Source: Cyanodermella asteris
Taxonomy: Eukaryota > Ascomycota > Lecanoromycetes > Ostropales > Stictidaceae
NCBI GenBank assembly: GCA_900618795.1
Contig: UYJD01000005.1
Coordinates: 1,344,522-1,408,521, forward strand
Length of the DNA: 64,000 nucleotides
Direction: 5' to 3'
In this document: in pieces, positions 48,384-59,008 of the stretch
Layout of the letters: each line of letters begins with the position of its first letter
Numbering within the stretch: position 1 is the first letter of the stretch
The notes under the pieces: model-generated
Told to the model about the DNA's origin: nothing
The model's database searches: none
Seen by the model: only the letters and a program-made list of their open reading frames with translations
Made by a program: the position numbers and the translations under genes

Positions 48384-50368
48384 TCTGTGCCAGTTGGAGA
48401 ACTACTGGTCCAACACTCCTGTCAAGTTTCCGATGGCTGTTGGACGAAGCTTTGGAGGGACATGCAGCTGTTGGTCGCGTGTAATGGTTCTCAAGTGACG
48501 GAGTCCTCGGAGCGACGGCAATTTCGGCGCCGCTCAGGCGCGCGTCCGCACAACCCCAGGTGAAGCTCGCAGCACATGGCCGAGTACTCAGTTAGCTACC
48601 TTTTAAGGTGCCCGATTCAGAGCTTGGCCAATTAGCTGAGTCGTGATTTATCCCGCGAATTTATAAAAAGCGTCTTTGTATCAGTATCAACATGAAACTT
48701 ACGACAGATGCTGAAGATGCCGTGAATAGACGGAAAGCGGAATGAATTGGCAGGCACTTCTTTCTGCCCGCCTTGCACACAACTACCTACTGAATGTAAA
48801 CCTGGTTGACACATCCAACAAGCGTGTGTGTAGACGCTGCTCAGAATTCAGCACTCACGCTTGTCATGCTTCTCTCGCATCAGAAGCTGTCAGCAAGTAT
48901 TCGAGACTAATCATGATGAATCTAATATACAGGCGGACGACCATTCTGCGCTTTAGCGTGATTGTAATAATAGAAAAACGAATCGGAATACATTACTCGT
49001 AGAACTTTGTGGCCTCTTTACGAAGTCGGCGCCGAACCATTCTGTCCCCGGCCAGAGTCTACCAGGTAGCACCACATACCAATCCGAACGAAGACCATCG
49101 GCGAGCTCAATGATGGCAGTGGAGGAGCTTAGGGAATGGCGTGGGTGTGCCACAGAATTTCTTTCAGCAATGACAATGATGAGGGGGCGAGGTTGGAGCC
49201 GCTGGCCCTTGATCAGGCCCAGATGTCATCCTGCCGCTGATGATGCTGATGCAAAGGGAAGAGCTTTCGGCGGCTTGTATAAGATTCTCGCTATGCCACG
49301 ACCGGCACTGAGAGTAGAAGAAATGGCACATTCGCCCGAGTCGGAGCGGAGCAGAGATCTCTGATCTGGTCAGTGGCGATGACCGCCGACCACGCGAAAG
49401 ACGTTTACTGTCAGGAATCTCGCACTAATAGCGTGACACTCTGCTATCGCAACTTTTAATTTGACATTTGCCAGAAGTCCTTCATGTCGCTTGTGTCCGG
49501 TTCCCTAGATTCTAGATCAGGGAGACCTAAAGGGTCGTAACTCTGGCTCAGAGGCACGCGTTGCGACAGGACCAATGATGACGATGCGGCCACTCGGGCC
49601 AGAATGGCAAGGACATTTGTCAGACGTCGGGGCTGAAATTTCAGCTGAATGGATCTTTCCACACCTTCTTGGCTGCGTTGAAGTGAATGTGGGAACAATG
49701 GAATGTGCGAGGAGGCAGCCCCGGATGTGCGCTGCTTACTCCTCAGTAACATCCAAGTAGGGAAGGGTACACGAATAGACGTCGTGAATAAGCGCTATCT
49801 CGATGGTCGCGTTGCAAATCACGTGGGGAGTGACGCCAATGAGAGCAGCTGCTGGCCTCAATACAGTGTTAGCTGGTGAACTCGCTCACGTTGGCGAAGG
49901 TCAAAGCCCGGTGGATCATGCTCATCGTTCATGGGGAAATGAAAGCCGATTGCTGGGATCTGCCATGAAGCCACCGAATAAGCTAGGTAGGAACAAACTC
50001 TGCGCGGCTCGCGATCATGTCATTCCGCTGCTGCATGCGGGTGCGGTACGAAGAACGGCGACCTCAAGCTGCTTTCAGCCTTGTCTGCAGTACTGCTCCA
50101 GAAGCTGTGCTGAAGCGCCGTCGGCGCTCACAAACGACAACTTTGGGAATGCGTGGAGCTTGAGCACTGCTCGATGCAACCTCCCGACGCTTGGCACCAC
50201 TTCACGTATGATCAGTGTGACCTGACCGCCACCCCTGCTGCAAGATCGTGACCAAGATCGCGGCGTGGATAGTTCGACCAAGGAACACGCTTCGTGTGCT
50301 CCTGTTCCGTCAAATGCGCGCATGTCTTCCAAATACGTGATTTGATTTGTTGTCTCTGATCGAAGGGC
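48384..50368. other. 2-kb region without a recognised gene
   Basis: The largest unexplained gap. It is of normal base composition, not AT-rich. Minus-strand frames at 49153-48953 (with ELADGLRSDWYVVLPG and LWPGTEWFGADFV) and 49752-49456 look mildly coding-like but match nothing I know; plus-strand frames at 49110-49364 and 49803-50225 are weaker. No tRNA B-box, rRNA or repeat was found. A fast-evolving gene or long non-coding RNA is possible. Confidence 0.3.
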
Positions 50369-52850
50369 TCAAAGCTCGTCCTTGACTTGTACCTTACCTC
50401 CGCCCAAGTCTTCCATCGCCATCATCTTCACAACAAGACTGGTCCATCCAGTAAAATGTTGAGTCCGCTGGCCGTGGCCATCTTCTGGGCTATATTGCTC
50501 CCATGCGAATCCTGTTCGCTTCCATTCGTTGTAAACGTTATCCACCAGAATACGTCGTAGATCGCTGTACATTTGACGAGCCTGCTTCTGATGCGGGCCG
50601 GTCTGTTTGGCGATATTCTATAGAACTTATTAGCAAAAGTCCTCTGGGTCGTGCTGCAGCACTTACATAAAGGTTTTTGACAATCAAGTAATTCATATTT
50701 ATCCAGATAGGGCTCCTCCAGTAGTTCTCGCCAGTCATATAAAATTGATCTTTCACGCTGAGACTCCTGACGCCATAATCGCTCCACAGCTCCTGAGGGT
50801 CGGCAATAAGGTCCAGAACTGCGCCGAGATGGGGATGTTCCGGCCCGAGCAGACCTGTCATGAAAGGGAAGATAGACACGTAGCCTTTGTGGCAGACATG
50901 CACGTTTTCTTCGTAGTCATCAATGGTCGCGTCGCAGTAGGTCTGATGGGTCTCGCTCCAGTGAAGGTCGTCCAGGTTTCTCAGGATGGCCTTTTCATAC
51001 TTGGTAAATTCATCAACGTCGTCTTTTTCGTCGAGAAACTTGGCAATGTTCTTCAGCGACCTAGTGGCCATGCCAATCCAGCTCATCAGATCTACGTGCA
51101 GCTCGCCTGGGTGGGGCGGTTGCGCTCGCGGGTAATCGTCTAGGCCGGAGGTCAAAATGTGTTCAACGCTTCGCCCGCGCCACCTGTAAGCCTCCTTGGT
51201 TGAAAATGCCTCGCGTTCGTATGATTTGACGTCGCCTGCCTGCGTTCTGCGGAACCAGAAATATTGGCGTTTGACGAGAGGATATATCTCTTGGAGGTAA
51301 TTCAGCGCGGCAGCCTTGTCACGCAGCTGTGCGTTACGCACTGCGTCAAAAGGATCGGTCTTGTCCGCAGTCTGCCCCTCTCCAGCCCGGAGCTTGTCTG
51401 TGAAGGCTTCGAGAATCAAAAACAAGGTCGGGGGATTGGCGTAATGGGGGTATTGAATTGTGAATTCGGGTGGGACCTTGCTGCGTGCCTCGTTGCCCAG
51501 AATCTGCTCGCGTGCGATCCATCCATCCTCGTCGATCAACTTGTACCAGCTGCGAAGTATGTCCAAAGTGAGGGACATGTCCCAATCGGCGATTGGTACA
51601 AGATGAAAGCCTTCGTCCCACAAGAAACCACGTGGGAAGAAAGGTCGTGAGGGAATGCTGGTGAAGAGCTCGTGAGGACCGTCTCGTTCGGCCTGGTTCC
51701 TGGATCTCGCTGCCGCAGTTTCTTCCCAGAAGCCCTCATTAGTCTCTTCGTACTCTTCAGCGTATGACTTATCCACAAGTTGGTCGCCATAAAAATATCC
51801 GATCCCACCAGCAAGATTCGAAAACATTGACTTCGAGAATTCAAGCCATTTTTTCGACGTGAATGGAGCCTGCAACTTGAGTGTTCTCGTGAAGTGGTCA
51901 GAGAAAGAACTCGTTGTGGTTTTGATCTTCTCTGTGATGTCGGTCGAGCCAACCACTTGAGGCGCTGATCCAGAATTGAAGATGACATCGAATTCAAAGG
52001 CGCCCTCAAACACCTTCTGAACGAGATGGAAGTTACCCGCGCCCACGGAGTTTGATATAGTGAAAACTTGATGGGGTGGTGGGCTGTGCTCATTGCCGTA
52101 TTGCTCGACATATTTGTCGATTTCTGCCTTCATCTGCATAAATAAGATGTTTTTGGCCTGCCAGACGTGTTCGACTGGCACATTCAAGCTGGACACGATA
52201 GTTCTGTTCAGTGGCTTTGATTGATATGTTTCGTGGACGTGGCTGGGATATTTGTTTGTATCTGGACCTCGAGTCACTTTGATCCCGTAATCTCCAAGCT
52301 CTTTCGTATTTCCATACATGTCGACATCGCCAGGGAATCCGAATTGGTTCGGCGTGTTTTTCACCGCGACTAATCCCTCGCCCTCCATCGCCGCATAAAA
52401 GACGACCGAGGTTCGGGGGGTCGCGGAGGCATCTTCTCTTGGGACGCCCTTGACACGCACGCCCCAGCTGCCACCATGTTCGCCTCCGGGAAATTTCACA
52501 AACTCCGTCGTGAGATCAATCTTGTTCCCAGCGTCGTGTATGGTCTGCCTGCCGCCTTGACGGACGTCGTATTCATCCCAGCCGTAACCGGCCATGCCCG
52601 CGTGCTGCTCACAGGTATGTCGGAAGTTGTTCTGCACAGATTGAAAATCCTCGACCCTTCCCCACATTAGGCCCGTAGCCAGGCTGTCCGGTAACCTGGG
52701 TTTGACGCCGAAATATAGATTCGGCTTGTATGGACCCCAGACCAGACTGTCATCAGCATACTGGCCGCCATCGCTCTGGATCTCTTGCTCGGCAGCCCAA
52801 GCAGACCCTAGAGTCGCCCAGCAGAGGGCGTATACAGAGTGAAGCCACAT
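50369..52850 (-). CDS. CWH41: ER mannosyl-oligosaccharide glucosidase (GH63)
   Basis: Glucosidase I removes the outermost alpha-1,2 glucose from Glc3Man9GlcNAc2 on new glycoproteins. Exons 52850-50667 and 50617-50369 join in phase 0 to give 810 residues. A signal peptide or anchor is at residues 1-19 (MWLHSVYALCWATLGSAWA). The N-terminal beta domain starts with SLVWGPYKPNLYFGVKPR and GLMWGRVED; the (alpha/alpha)6 catalytic domain includes RPFFPRGFLWDEGFHLVPI, WIGMATRSLKNIAKFL, CHKGYVSIFPFMTGLL and GENYWRSPIWINMNYL. The last exon has RTGFAWEQYSPEDGHGQR, the conserved C-terminal acid region, and FTGWTSLVVKMM. All GH63 landmarks are kept. Confidence 0.96.
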
Positions 52851-53285
52851 GCTTCCACACTGACCACCCGCGAAGGAAATTGTTTGCTTGTCAGGGTCCG
52901 TCGCAATGCCAGTAGGCAGCGTCTTTCAACACGCCGAAGCCACATAGCTTTATGATGATCGGCTTCGAAGTCCGCGGCACGGAGTCCAACGCCGGACACA
53001 TTCGAGTCATGTTTCTGATGGGGGAGCGGCATGGCACTTGTCAGGTACCCGTTTTAGAACCCCACTTAACGAACCTGATACCTGGCTGGTAGCTCGCTTG
53101 ATACACCTTTCCACGACGGCAGACAGTATTTTTGATCACTCTTGCTACGGGACAAATAGCCTTCCTACTTTGTAAACCCACGACAGGGTCTGCTCTGCCT
53201 GCCAATACAGCATTTGCTGCGCGAACGAGAGATCCAAAGCTTTCCAAGCATAAAGCAGCTGCATTCTGCATGAGGTATTAACACT
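52851..53285. promoter_or_regulatory. Divergent CWH41-MSO1 promoter
   Basis: A 435-base divergent promoter. No gene, repeat or clear factor site is seen. Confidence 0.35.
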
Positions 53286-53969
53286 ATGACCTCGTATCTG
53301 AATTCCCTTTCTGGCCACGTTGCCACTCTCAAGAGGCTCATTCCGACTTCGCTTTCCCCAGAATCTGACCTTTCGGTCACAGATCCGGAAGACAGCCATG
53401 TGTCCCGTGTTCTGAGAGCATACTACACCGAAAAGGGGCGGCCTTTTCCACCATGGTTAGGCCCGGATCCACGACAGCCACAACAGGCAGCGCCAGTGTT
53501 TGCAAACTCGATGCCACCAAGGGGCGATGGGCCGCCAGCCGCGGGAATTAGCATGCGTAGTGGGCGAGGGCTTGGAGACCTCTTTGGTGATAGCGGACCG
53601 CCGCCGGCACCGGCTCAGGAGTCGATGAGTTTACGACAACCTCGACGTCCAGCTGGAGCCAGATCGCCGGCCCCGGCGGCAGCGCACAGCTATCAGGAGC
53701 CATCTGTACCGTCCGCGCGGCCACTTCCAAGTCAACGAGCAGGAAGCTATCAGACAAGACCGTCAGGCATTCCACCCAACAATGCGAGCTTAGCGCCGGA
53801 TAATGATCTGCGACGTGCTCCCAGTGCCCAAGACAGATTGAAAGCCAGATTTGGTGGTGGAGCACGTGCTGGTAGTGCGGCATCAAACCGCTCTGCCAGT
53901 CCAGGCATGTCTGCAAATGCACCCTGGCAAGGCGGCGAGAACTACGACGGTGGAGGCCGGCGATGGTAA
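53286..53969 (+). CDS. MSO1: Mso1-like Sec1-binding protein
   Basis: Yeast Mso1 binds the SM protein Sec1 and helps SNARE assembly in exocytosis. This single-exon gene encodes 227 residues. The N-terminal ~60 match the Mso1 Sec1-binding domain: SYLNSLSGHVATLKRLI, DSHVSRVLRAYYTEKGRPFP, PWL. The rest is disordered and rich in Pro, Ser, Arg and Gly, with SAQDRLKARFGGG near residue 190, a short motif common in the filamentous-fungal proteins. The 'HVSRVLR-YYTEKGRPFP-W' block is the decisive evidence. It shares the exocytosis theme with SEC15, 44 kb away; no physical operon is implied. Confidence 0.85.
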   Translation: MTSYLNSLSGHVATLKRLIPTSLSPESDLSVTDPEDSHVSRVLRAYYTEKGRPFPPWLGPDPRQPQQAAPVFANSMPPRGDGPPAAGISMRSGRGLGDLFGDSGPPPAPAQESMSLRQPRRPAGARSPAPAAAHSYQEPSVPSARPLPSQRAGSYQTRPSGIPPNNASLAPDNDLRRAPSAQDRLKARFGGGARAGSAASNRSASPGMSANAPWQGGENYDGGGRRW

Positions 53970-54366
53970 TCATATGGGCCGAGTGCGCCCACGTGTCACC
54001 TTCCTATCAAAGTGGGTAAAACCAGGGAAGTTGGAGCCGGTCTCTAGGACATGTTGGGTCCGACACTACGTACATGCAAATCCGAGCTAACTTACCCTGC
54101 ACAACATTGAGGTTTTCTCATTATTCTGTGTCATGACCTGGTCATGGTATTGCGAACAATTCCACAGCTTTAATAACTACTATGGACAATAGCTCGTACT
54201 CCTCAATCCATGGCAAGATAGCAACACAGCTTGATCAAGCAGCAAATACCCAAATTTCTGGGAAAATGCTAGGGCAGAAGAGCAGCGCCATGGATTTCCT
54301 TGTCGAGGACCTTGTGCAGAGCGACAGAAAGAAGCCCTGTTGTTTCACGTCCATCTGGACAGCCTG
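53970..54366. other. Convergent MSO1-SLD7 spacer
   Basis: This 397-base spacer between two 3' ends includes one CACGTG at 53990-53995, just past the MSO1 stop. No gene is seen. Confidence 0.35.
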
Positions 54367-55478
54367 CTAATTGGTGATCTTCACATCAGCGGCGTCCAAT
54401 TCATCACAAAACAGTATCAGAACCCGGTCCACCACATTTTGCATCAAATCCGGTCGAAGCACTTCTTTCGTGAATTGTTTCCGAAGGGCGAAAGCTGCTG
54501 CTTTGTAAGCATGGTGGTAAACGTTCTTGAACTCTTCATCCTGGACACATGACATGCTGTCTTCTGGGGGTCCAGGAGTATCGGTTTCTCTCTTCAAGCG
54601 TGGGTATGTGTCACGGATCCGCTTCTTCTGTTGCAAGCCGTGCATTCTCATGCCTGTGAGAACCGCTCGCTGCAGCGAGGTTTTGTTTCGCACGGCAGGC
54701 ACAGCGGTTTCGGGGGCCATTGATTCGGTCTCATTGGCGCTGACAAGATGTGGCGAGGTAGTCTGCTTGAGATGAGGGTCTGATACTCCGTTGGTGAGTA
54801 TTACGGCTAGATTGAGCACGTCGACTTGTGGCTCGGCAATAAGACCATCCATGAAGGAGCTGGAATTCGTTTCCGAGCCTGAGGCATTGCGGCTCGAATA
54901 GCTGAACAGATCGGGCTGTTTTGAAAGTGGCAGAGCACGTATCCGAATGACACATGGAACTTCCCCAGCTTGCATAGTTGGCGATGAAGGGGGAGGCGTA
55001 GGGGCTTGTCTAGATATTGAGCCATTATGAATGACAGCGGCGTACAACAGAACCTCGGTGATCAACGGACCGCCTTTCCAAGCTGCAAGATTACCGTCCA
55101 CTTGCAGAAGTATGCCCGTGTGCGATTGAGCGGCGCCCGAACTCCACCATGGCTCTTCTTCATCATCGGATTCATCCATCAAGAATTGCTTTTCAAGCCA
55201 AGTTTCGGTCTGTACATCGTGTGCTACGCAGTCGACAGCCGGTCCCGCGATGAGGTGTAGCGGTACAAGCGATGTTCGAACGTGAGATAGCCATGACAGT
55301 ATAGTGCTGGAATTGATTCGAAGCCGAGGTTGAGGCTCTGATGCAAGAAGTATGATTTCTGCTAGCCATGTCAGCCTGCGATGTGGTCAAAGAGCTTGTT
55401 CTGAACGGATGCATCTGGAACCTTTCTCTTGCACACCAGGTGGTGACACGGCGACCTCGTCGACGACCCAGGTCGCCA
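54367..55478 (-). CDS. SLD7: Sld7-like DNA replication initiation factor
   Basis: Sld7 is a partner of Sld3 at replication origins. The model starts at 55478 (MATWVVDEVAVSPP) and removes an intron of about 75 bases (G|GTGTGC...GCTGACATGGCTAG) that would otherwise leave a stop in frame. It continues with LLASEPQPRLRINSSTILSW, HVRTSLVPLHLIAGPAVDCV and QTETWLEKQFLMDESDDEEE. The C-terminal Sld7-type domain is ALTGMRMHGL-like (RAVLTGMRMHGLQQKKRIRD), DEEFKNVYHHAYKAAAFALR and NVVDRVLILFCDE. The middle is disordered and Ser/Pro-rich. The C-terminal pattern is good; the N-terminal exon is less sure. Confidence 0.78.
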
Positions 55479-56075
55479 TTTTTGACGCTTTGCAACCAAA
55501 ATCGGTGCTAATTGGAGTGCCTGGCGCTCCTGGTCTTGTGTTACTACACCTGGGCAATCTCGTCTGATCTGCGTTCGACCAATGGTAACTTTGCGCGTGT
55601 GTGTTGGTTGGATCGCGTATTTTTCTTGCTTAGATCAAAAAGTGTTTGTTGCAAGCTTGAGGCACTCGAATAGCTACAGGATCGAGGGAAGAGGTACTGG
55701 TCAATCAGGTGGCCAATTCTATGCGGGAAACAACGAGCCCGCTTGTGCGGTGTCAATAGCGTGTCAGAATTGATGGAATGGCCACACGTTTTGGCCAAGT
55801 TTATATACAAAGGGTGCATTTGTGTAGGTTTCCGTAGAAGTAGTATCTTGAGAAATCGTTCACTCGTGAGATTCAGAGCTAGGAAAATATATTCATAGGT
55901 AAGCATTGGCTGCGCGAGAATCCATAATACCAGTTGATCTGAAGTGTTGTTATACTCTCACTTATGCCGCGGCTCCATGAGATGACGATCGTTTTCCTCA
56001 GCGGCCTTAACATTGATCTCACTCGAAGCTTCGTCCACCCCGAGACACCATGCGCATAGCTTGTCAAGAGCCACC
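55479..56075. promoter_or_regulatory. Divergent SLD7 and Ca3427-like promoter
   Basis: A 597-base divergent region with no supported gene or repeat. Confidence 0.35.
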
Positions 56076-57123
56076 ATGAGCGCAATCACGAAGCGTCTGC
56101 TATCAACGACACGCCAACCGCCCCTGCGCGTGGGCTTCGTACCAGGTACTTGAGGGCCTCATGCGCACCACAGGGCTTGCGCTCACCAGAGGCAGAGCAC
56201 TTCTCTACCCCGCTGCATTTTGCTCAGAAGCACTATGGCGCGTCCGCCGAGCTTGTCCCTTTTCCGTCAGGGACTGGGCACATGATCACTAGTCTTCGGT
56301 CAAACGAGATTGACATCGGAATCGGTCTCACGGAAGGTTGGATAGCAGGGCTCGGCAGGAAGCCGGGTCAGGACGTCAGTCCAGGCGGATATAAGATTAT
56401 TGGCACATATGTGGAGACACCATTATGCTGGGCTATTTCTACGGGTGCGGGAAGAGCCGAGATTAAAGATGCTGCGTCGTTGAAAGCTGGAAAATGTGGT
56501 GTGAGTCGGATTGGCAGGTAGGTGCACATTGGGACTTGGAGCTTGAATATCGAGAAAGATGCTAATAGCCCTTCAGCGGGTCGTACGTGATGGCATACGT
56601 GCTTGCTGACCAGAAAGACTGGCTCTCTGCTTCTTCTCCCACGCCCTTCGAATTCATTCCTTTGCAAACCTTCGCTAAGCTGAGGGCAGGAGTCAACGAT
56701 TCAACCGCAGACTTCTTCATGTGGGAACATTTCACGTCGAAACGATACTACGACAACGGTGAGATCCGTCGGGTCGGGGAAATATACACGCCGTGGTCCA
56801 GCTGGAAAATTGTTGCCAGAGACGAAATCGCTAAAGATGAACGTATCGATACCCTGCTTACGCAGATCAACCAGGGCATTGGGCATTTTGAAAGAAACCA
56901 AGAGGAAGCTGTCCAATATATTAGCACAGAGCTGGACTACAGCAAAGAAGACGCTACCGAGTGGCTGAAGACCGTCAAGTTTTCGAAGGAAGTGAGAGGG
57001 GTGGACAAAGAGGTGGTTATCAAGACGATCAATACGCTACGCAAGGCAGGCGTGCTGGCTGGAGCGCCCGATGCAGGTTCTGCTGGCAAAGAAGCCAACT
57101 CCATGGTGACAAGCTTCCGATAA
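56076..57123 (+). CDS. Ca3427-type periplasmic-binding-like protein
   Basis: A type 2 periplasmic-binding-protein fold like Candida albicans Ca3427, related in fold to NMT1/THI5 pyrimidine-synthesis proteins; the ligand is not known to me. Exons 56076-56145, 56196-56517 and 56577-57123 give 312 residues. The N-terminus (MSAITKRLLSTTRQPPLRVG) is basic with Ser/Thr, as in a mitochondrial presequence, then VGFVPEHFSTPLHFAQ. Family features follow: GTGHMITSLRSNEIDIGIGL, TEGWIAGL, SGSYVMAYVLADQ, ADFFMWEHFTSKRYYD and the closing WLKTVKFSKEVRG. The second intron contains a GCTAATAG branch. The product may bind a small ligand in mitochondria; that is inference. Confidence 0.82.
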
Positions 57124-57156
57124 AAGCAGTGATGCCACAGCTAGAATGATCGCTCA

Positions 57157-57583
57157 TCATTCGCCAAAGCTCCTTGGCGTCATCCAGTTTGATCGTGCTG
57201 GGACAGCCACCCACTCATGCCTGTTGACCAGTTTGGCTCTCTATGAGCGCCTCTTACCTTTGCAGGGTGCCCGTCCTTCGCTCGTCCCTTGCCATTTTTG
57301 TTAGCAGGCTTTGGGAAGGACTTCTCCGCGTCAGCGACCGTATCGGCCGTACCCGAGGTTGGCCCGACGCTCTTTTATACCTCGTCGCAGTCTTGTAGGT
57401 TGCATAAGACGAGCTGCAGGGAGGTCCCCTTGATTGGCGGGGTTCGTAGGCGTGCTGCGTTTCTGAATGAATACATCTGCGGTCAGATTGCGCTTGGAAT
57501 AGGGGTCTTGTAGCTAACGATGACCGGTCGGTCTTTGTGGAAGAGTATGATAAGCTTACCCATATAGGGCTCTCCTGCTCCAT
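57157..57583 (-). CDS. Candidate four-exon small gene (80 residues)
   Basis: Low-confidence model. Exons 57583-57560, 57476-57381, 57323-57258 and 57213-57157 sum to 243 bases in frame, with a stop. Donors are GTAAGC, GTATAA and GTAAGA; the first intron ends CTGACCGCAG and the second has CTGACG close to its end. Product: MEQESPIW, MYSFRNAARLRTPPIKG, then a basic piece KSFPKPANKNGKGRAKDGHP and a short tail. If the second intron is not used, the protein would stop after about 41 residues. I know no homologue. It lies between the convergent Ca3427-like gene and a strong hairpin, and could be chance. Confidence 0.33.
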
Positions 57584-57691
57584 TTCAAGCCACAGCACTA
57601 GCACGGCGCCTGAAGAGACTGTGCAATTGAATCCACCTGGCAAAATATTCCAAGTTCGACATTTGCGAAAATGAGCGGGAGCATGATCATA

Positions 57692-57728
57692 GCTTTCCGG
57701 AAAGCGCGAGGTCTATAACCTCGCGCTT
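57692..57728. repeat. Overlapping palindrome and GC-rich hairpin
   Basis: GCTTTCCGGAAAGC at 57692-57705 is a perfect 14-base palindrome. It overlaps an 11-base perfect inverted repeat: AAGCGCGAGGT (57702-57712), loop CTATA, and ACCTCGCGCTT (57718-57728). It is followed by ATCGTTTCTTAT. Its place is the intergenic region upstream of the small candidate gene and AIG2-like gene. It could fold in RNA or extrude in DNA; role unknown. Confidence 0.7.
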
Positions 57729-58054
57729 ATCGTTTCTTATCGGCGAACCCACTTGATAGATCAGATTTCTCAATCGTTCGTCTCGTCGCGCAGTCAACAT
57801 GATGGTTTGTATTGTAATTGTCTCCAAGACAGCACATGTTTGACATTATTAGCCTGTTCTCTACGTAGGCTATCGGCTATAAGATAACCTTGGGCACTTG
57901 TCATTGCCATAGCTTCCGGCCTTCTTCGCGTTATTGTTGGCAACGGTGTAGAGACCACACCCACAGAGACCGCATCTGAAAGAAGTATACCCTTACATAA
58001 TTCCTCTTCGCAGCGAAAGCAAAGCGTTGTGCTTTTACTCAAGTTACACCCAAA
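57729..58054. promoter_or_regulatory. Presumed AIG2-like promoter
   Basis: A 326-base stretch between the hairpin and the AIG2-like ATG. It presumably holds the AIG2-like promoter. No gene is seen. Confidence 0.3.
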
Positions 58055-58833
58055 ATGGCAGACGGCACGGCCTTCTTTTACGGTATCCAACTGTCTCCCC
58101 TAAACCTCACTTTCCTCCTTCCCCCTTGCACCCCCTTTTCTAACCACCAATCTTCGCAGGCACTCTGATGGTCCCGAAAGTTCTATATCGCGTCATCTAC
58201 GGCACCACGACGCCACAACCCCACCAGACCCAATTCCTAACCATCAAACCGGCCTTACTGCCCTCCCACCGCCGCCACCGCGTCAAGCACGTCGACTACC
58301 CCGGCGTAACGCCGACCGGACCCGAAGACGTCGCCAGCGTACTCGGCACCTATGTCACCGGCCTCGCGCCGCAGGACCTGCGCAGACTGGATTTCTTCGA
58401 GGGATCAGAGTACGAGCGCCGAACCGTGCAGGTGCACATATTGAGAGGAAGCGTAGCGAAAACGCAAGCCGAAGCCGTCAATGGACGGGAATTCGGAGAA
58501 GCGGATTACGTCGAGGGGGGACGGGTGAGCACGCAGACGTATATTTATTTGGACCCGGGGAACTTGGAGCCTGCGGAGTGGGGCTTTGAGGAGTTTCGGA
58601 GGGAGAAGATGGCGGCGTGGACGTTGGAGGATAGTGAAGAGTATCGTGGTGAGTAGGCGCTGGCGAATGTGATGCGAGAGAAAAGGGGAGAACATGCTGA
58701 CGAATGTTTTGCAGACATTCCGTACGACGAGGCAAAGGATATGGGTAGGGAGCGGCGAGATGGGACGGGGGGACGAGGCGCTGGTGGGAATATCACGAAG
58801 CAGCTCGATGAGGATGCAGGAGCGGTCGCGTAG
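58055..58833 (+). CDS. AIG2-like gamma-glutamylcyclotransferase-fold protein
   Basis: Belongs to the AIG2/GGCT-like family; relatives cyclise gamma-glutamyl groups to 5-oxoproline. Exons 58055-58082, 58160-58648 and 58715-58833 give 211 residues. The start MADGTAFFYG joins to TLMVPKVLYRVI across a 77-base intron, rebuilding the family's N-terminal YGTLM motif. Next come RHRVKHVDYPGVTP, VLGTYVTGLAPQDLRRLDFFEGSEYERR (the LDxFEGxEY-R signature, with the key Glu) and VSTQTYIYLDPGNLEP. The last exon is short (DIPYDEAKDMG) and then Gly/Asp-rich. The true substrate cannot be told. Its stop lies 175 bases from the stop of an OPT transporter gene. Confidence 0.88.
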
Positions 58834-59008
58834 GCTACTGGGAAGGGGAAAGTCGATAGTGCGGCAGTCTAAACCAGCGCCTCGAATTTGTGGCCGTATT
58901 ACTCCTCCGGAGCCAAGCCAAGGGATTGCAGCGTCAAAGAGCTTAAAGGCACACAAATGGAAGATGAACGATGTATTCAATTGATCTATAGTATCCATCG
59001 GTCACCCC

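Noticed and set aside
49803-50225. Plus-strand frame of 140 codons in the 2-kb gap
   Set aside because: No splice structure, no family match and amino-acid use like a chance frame.
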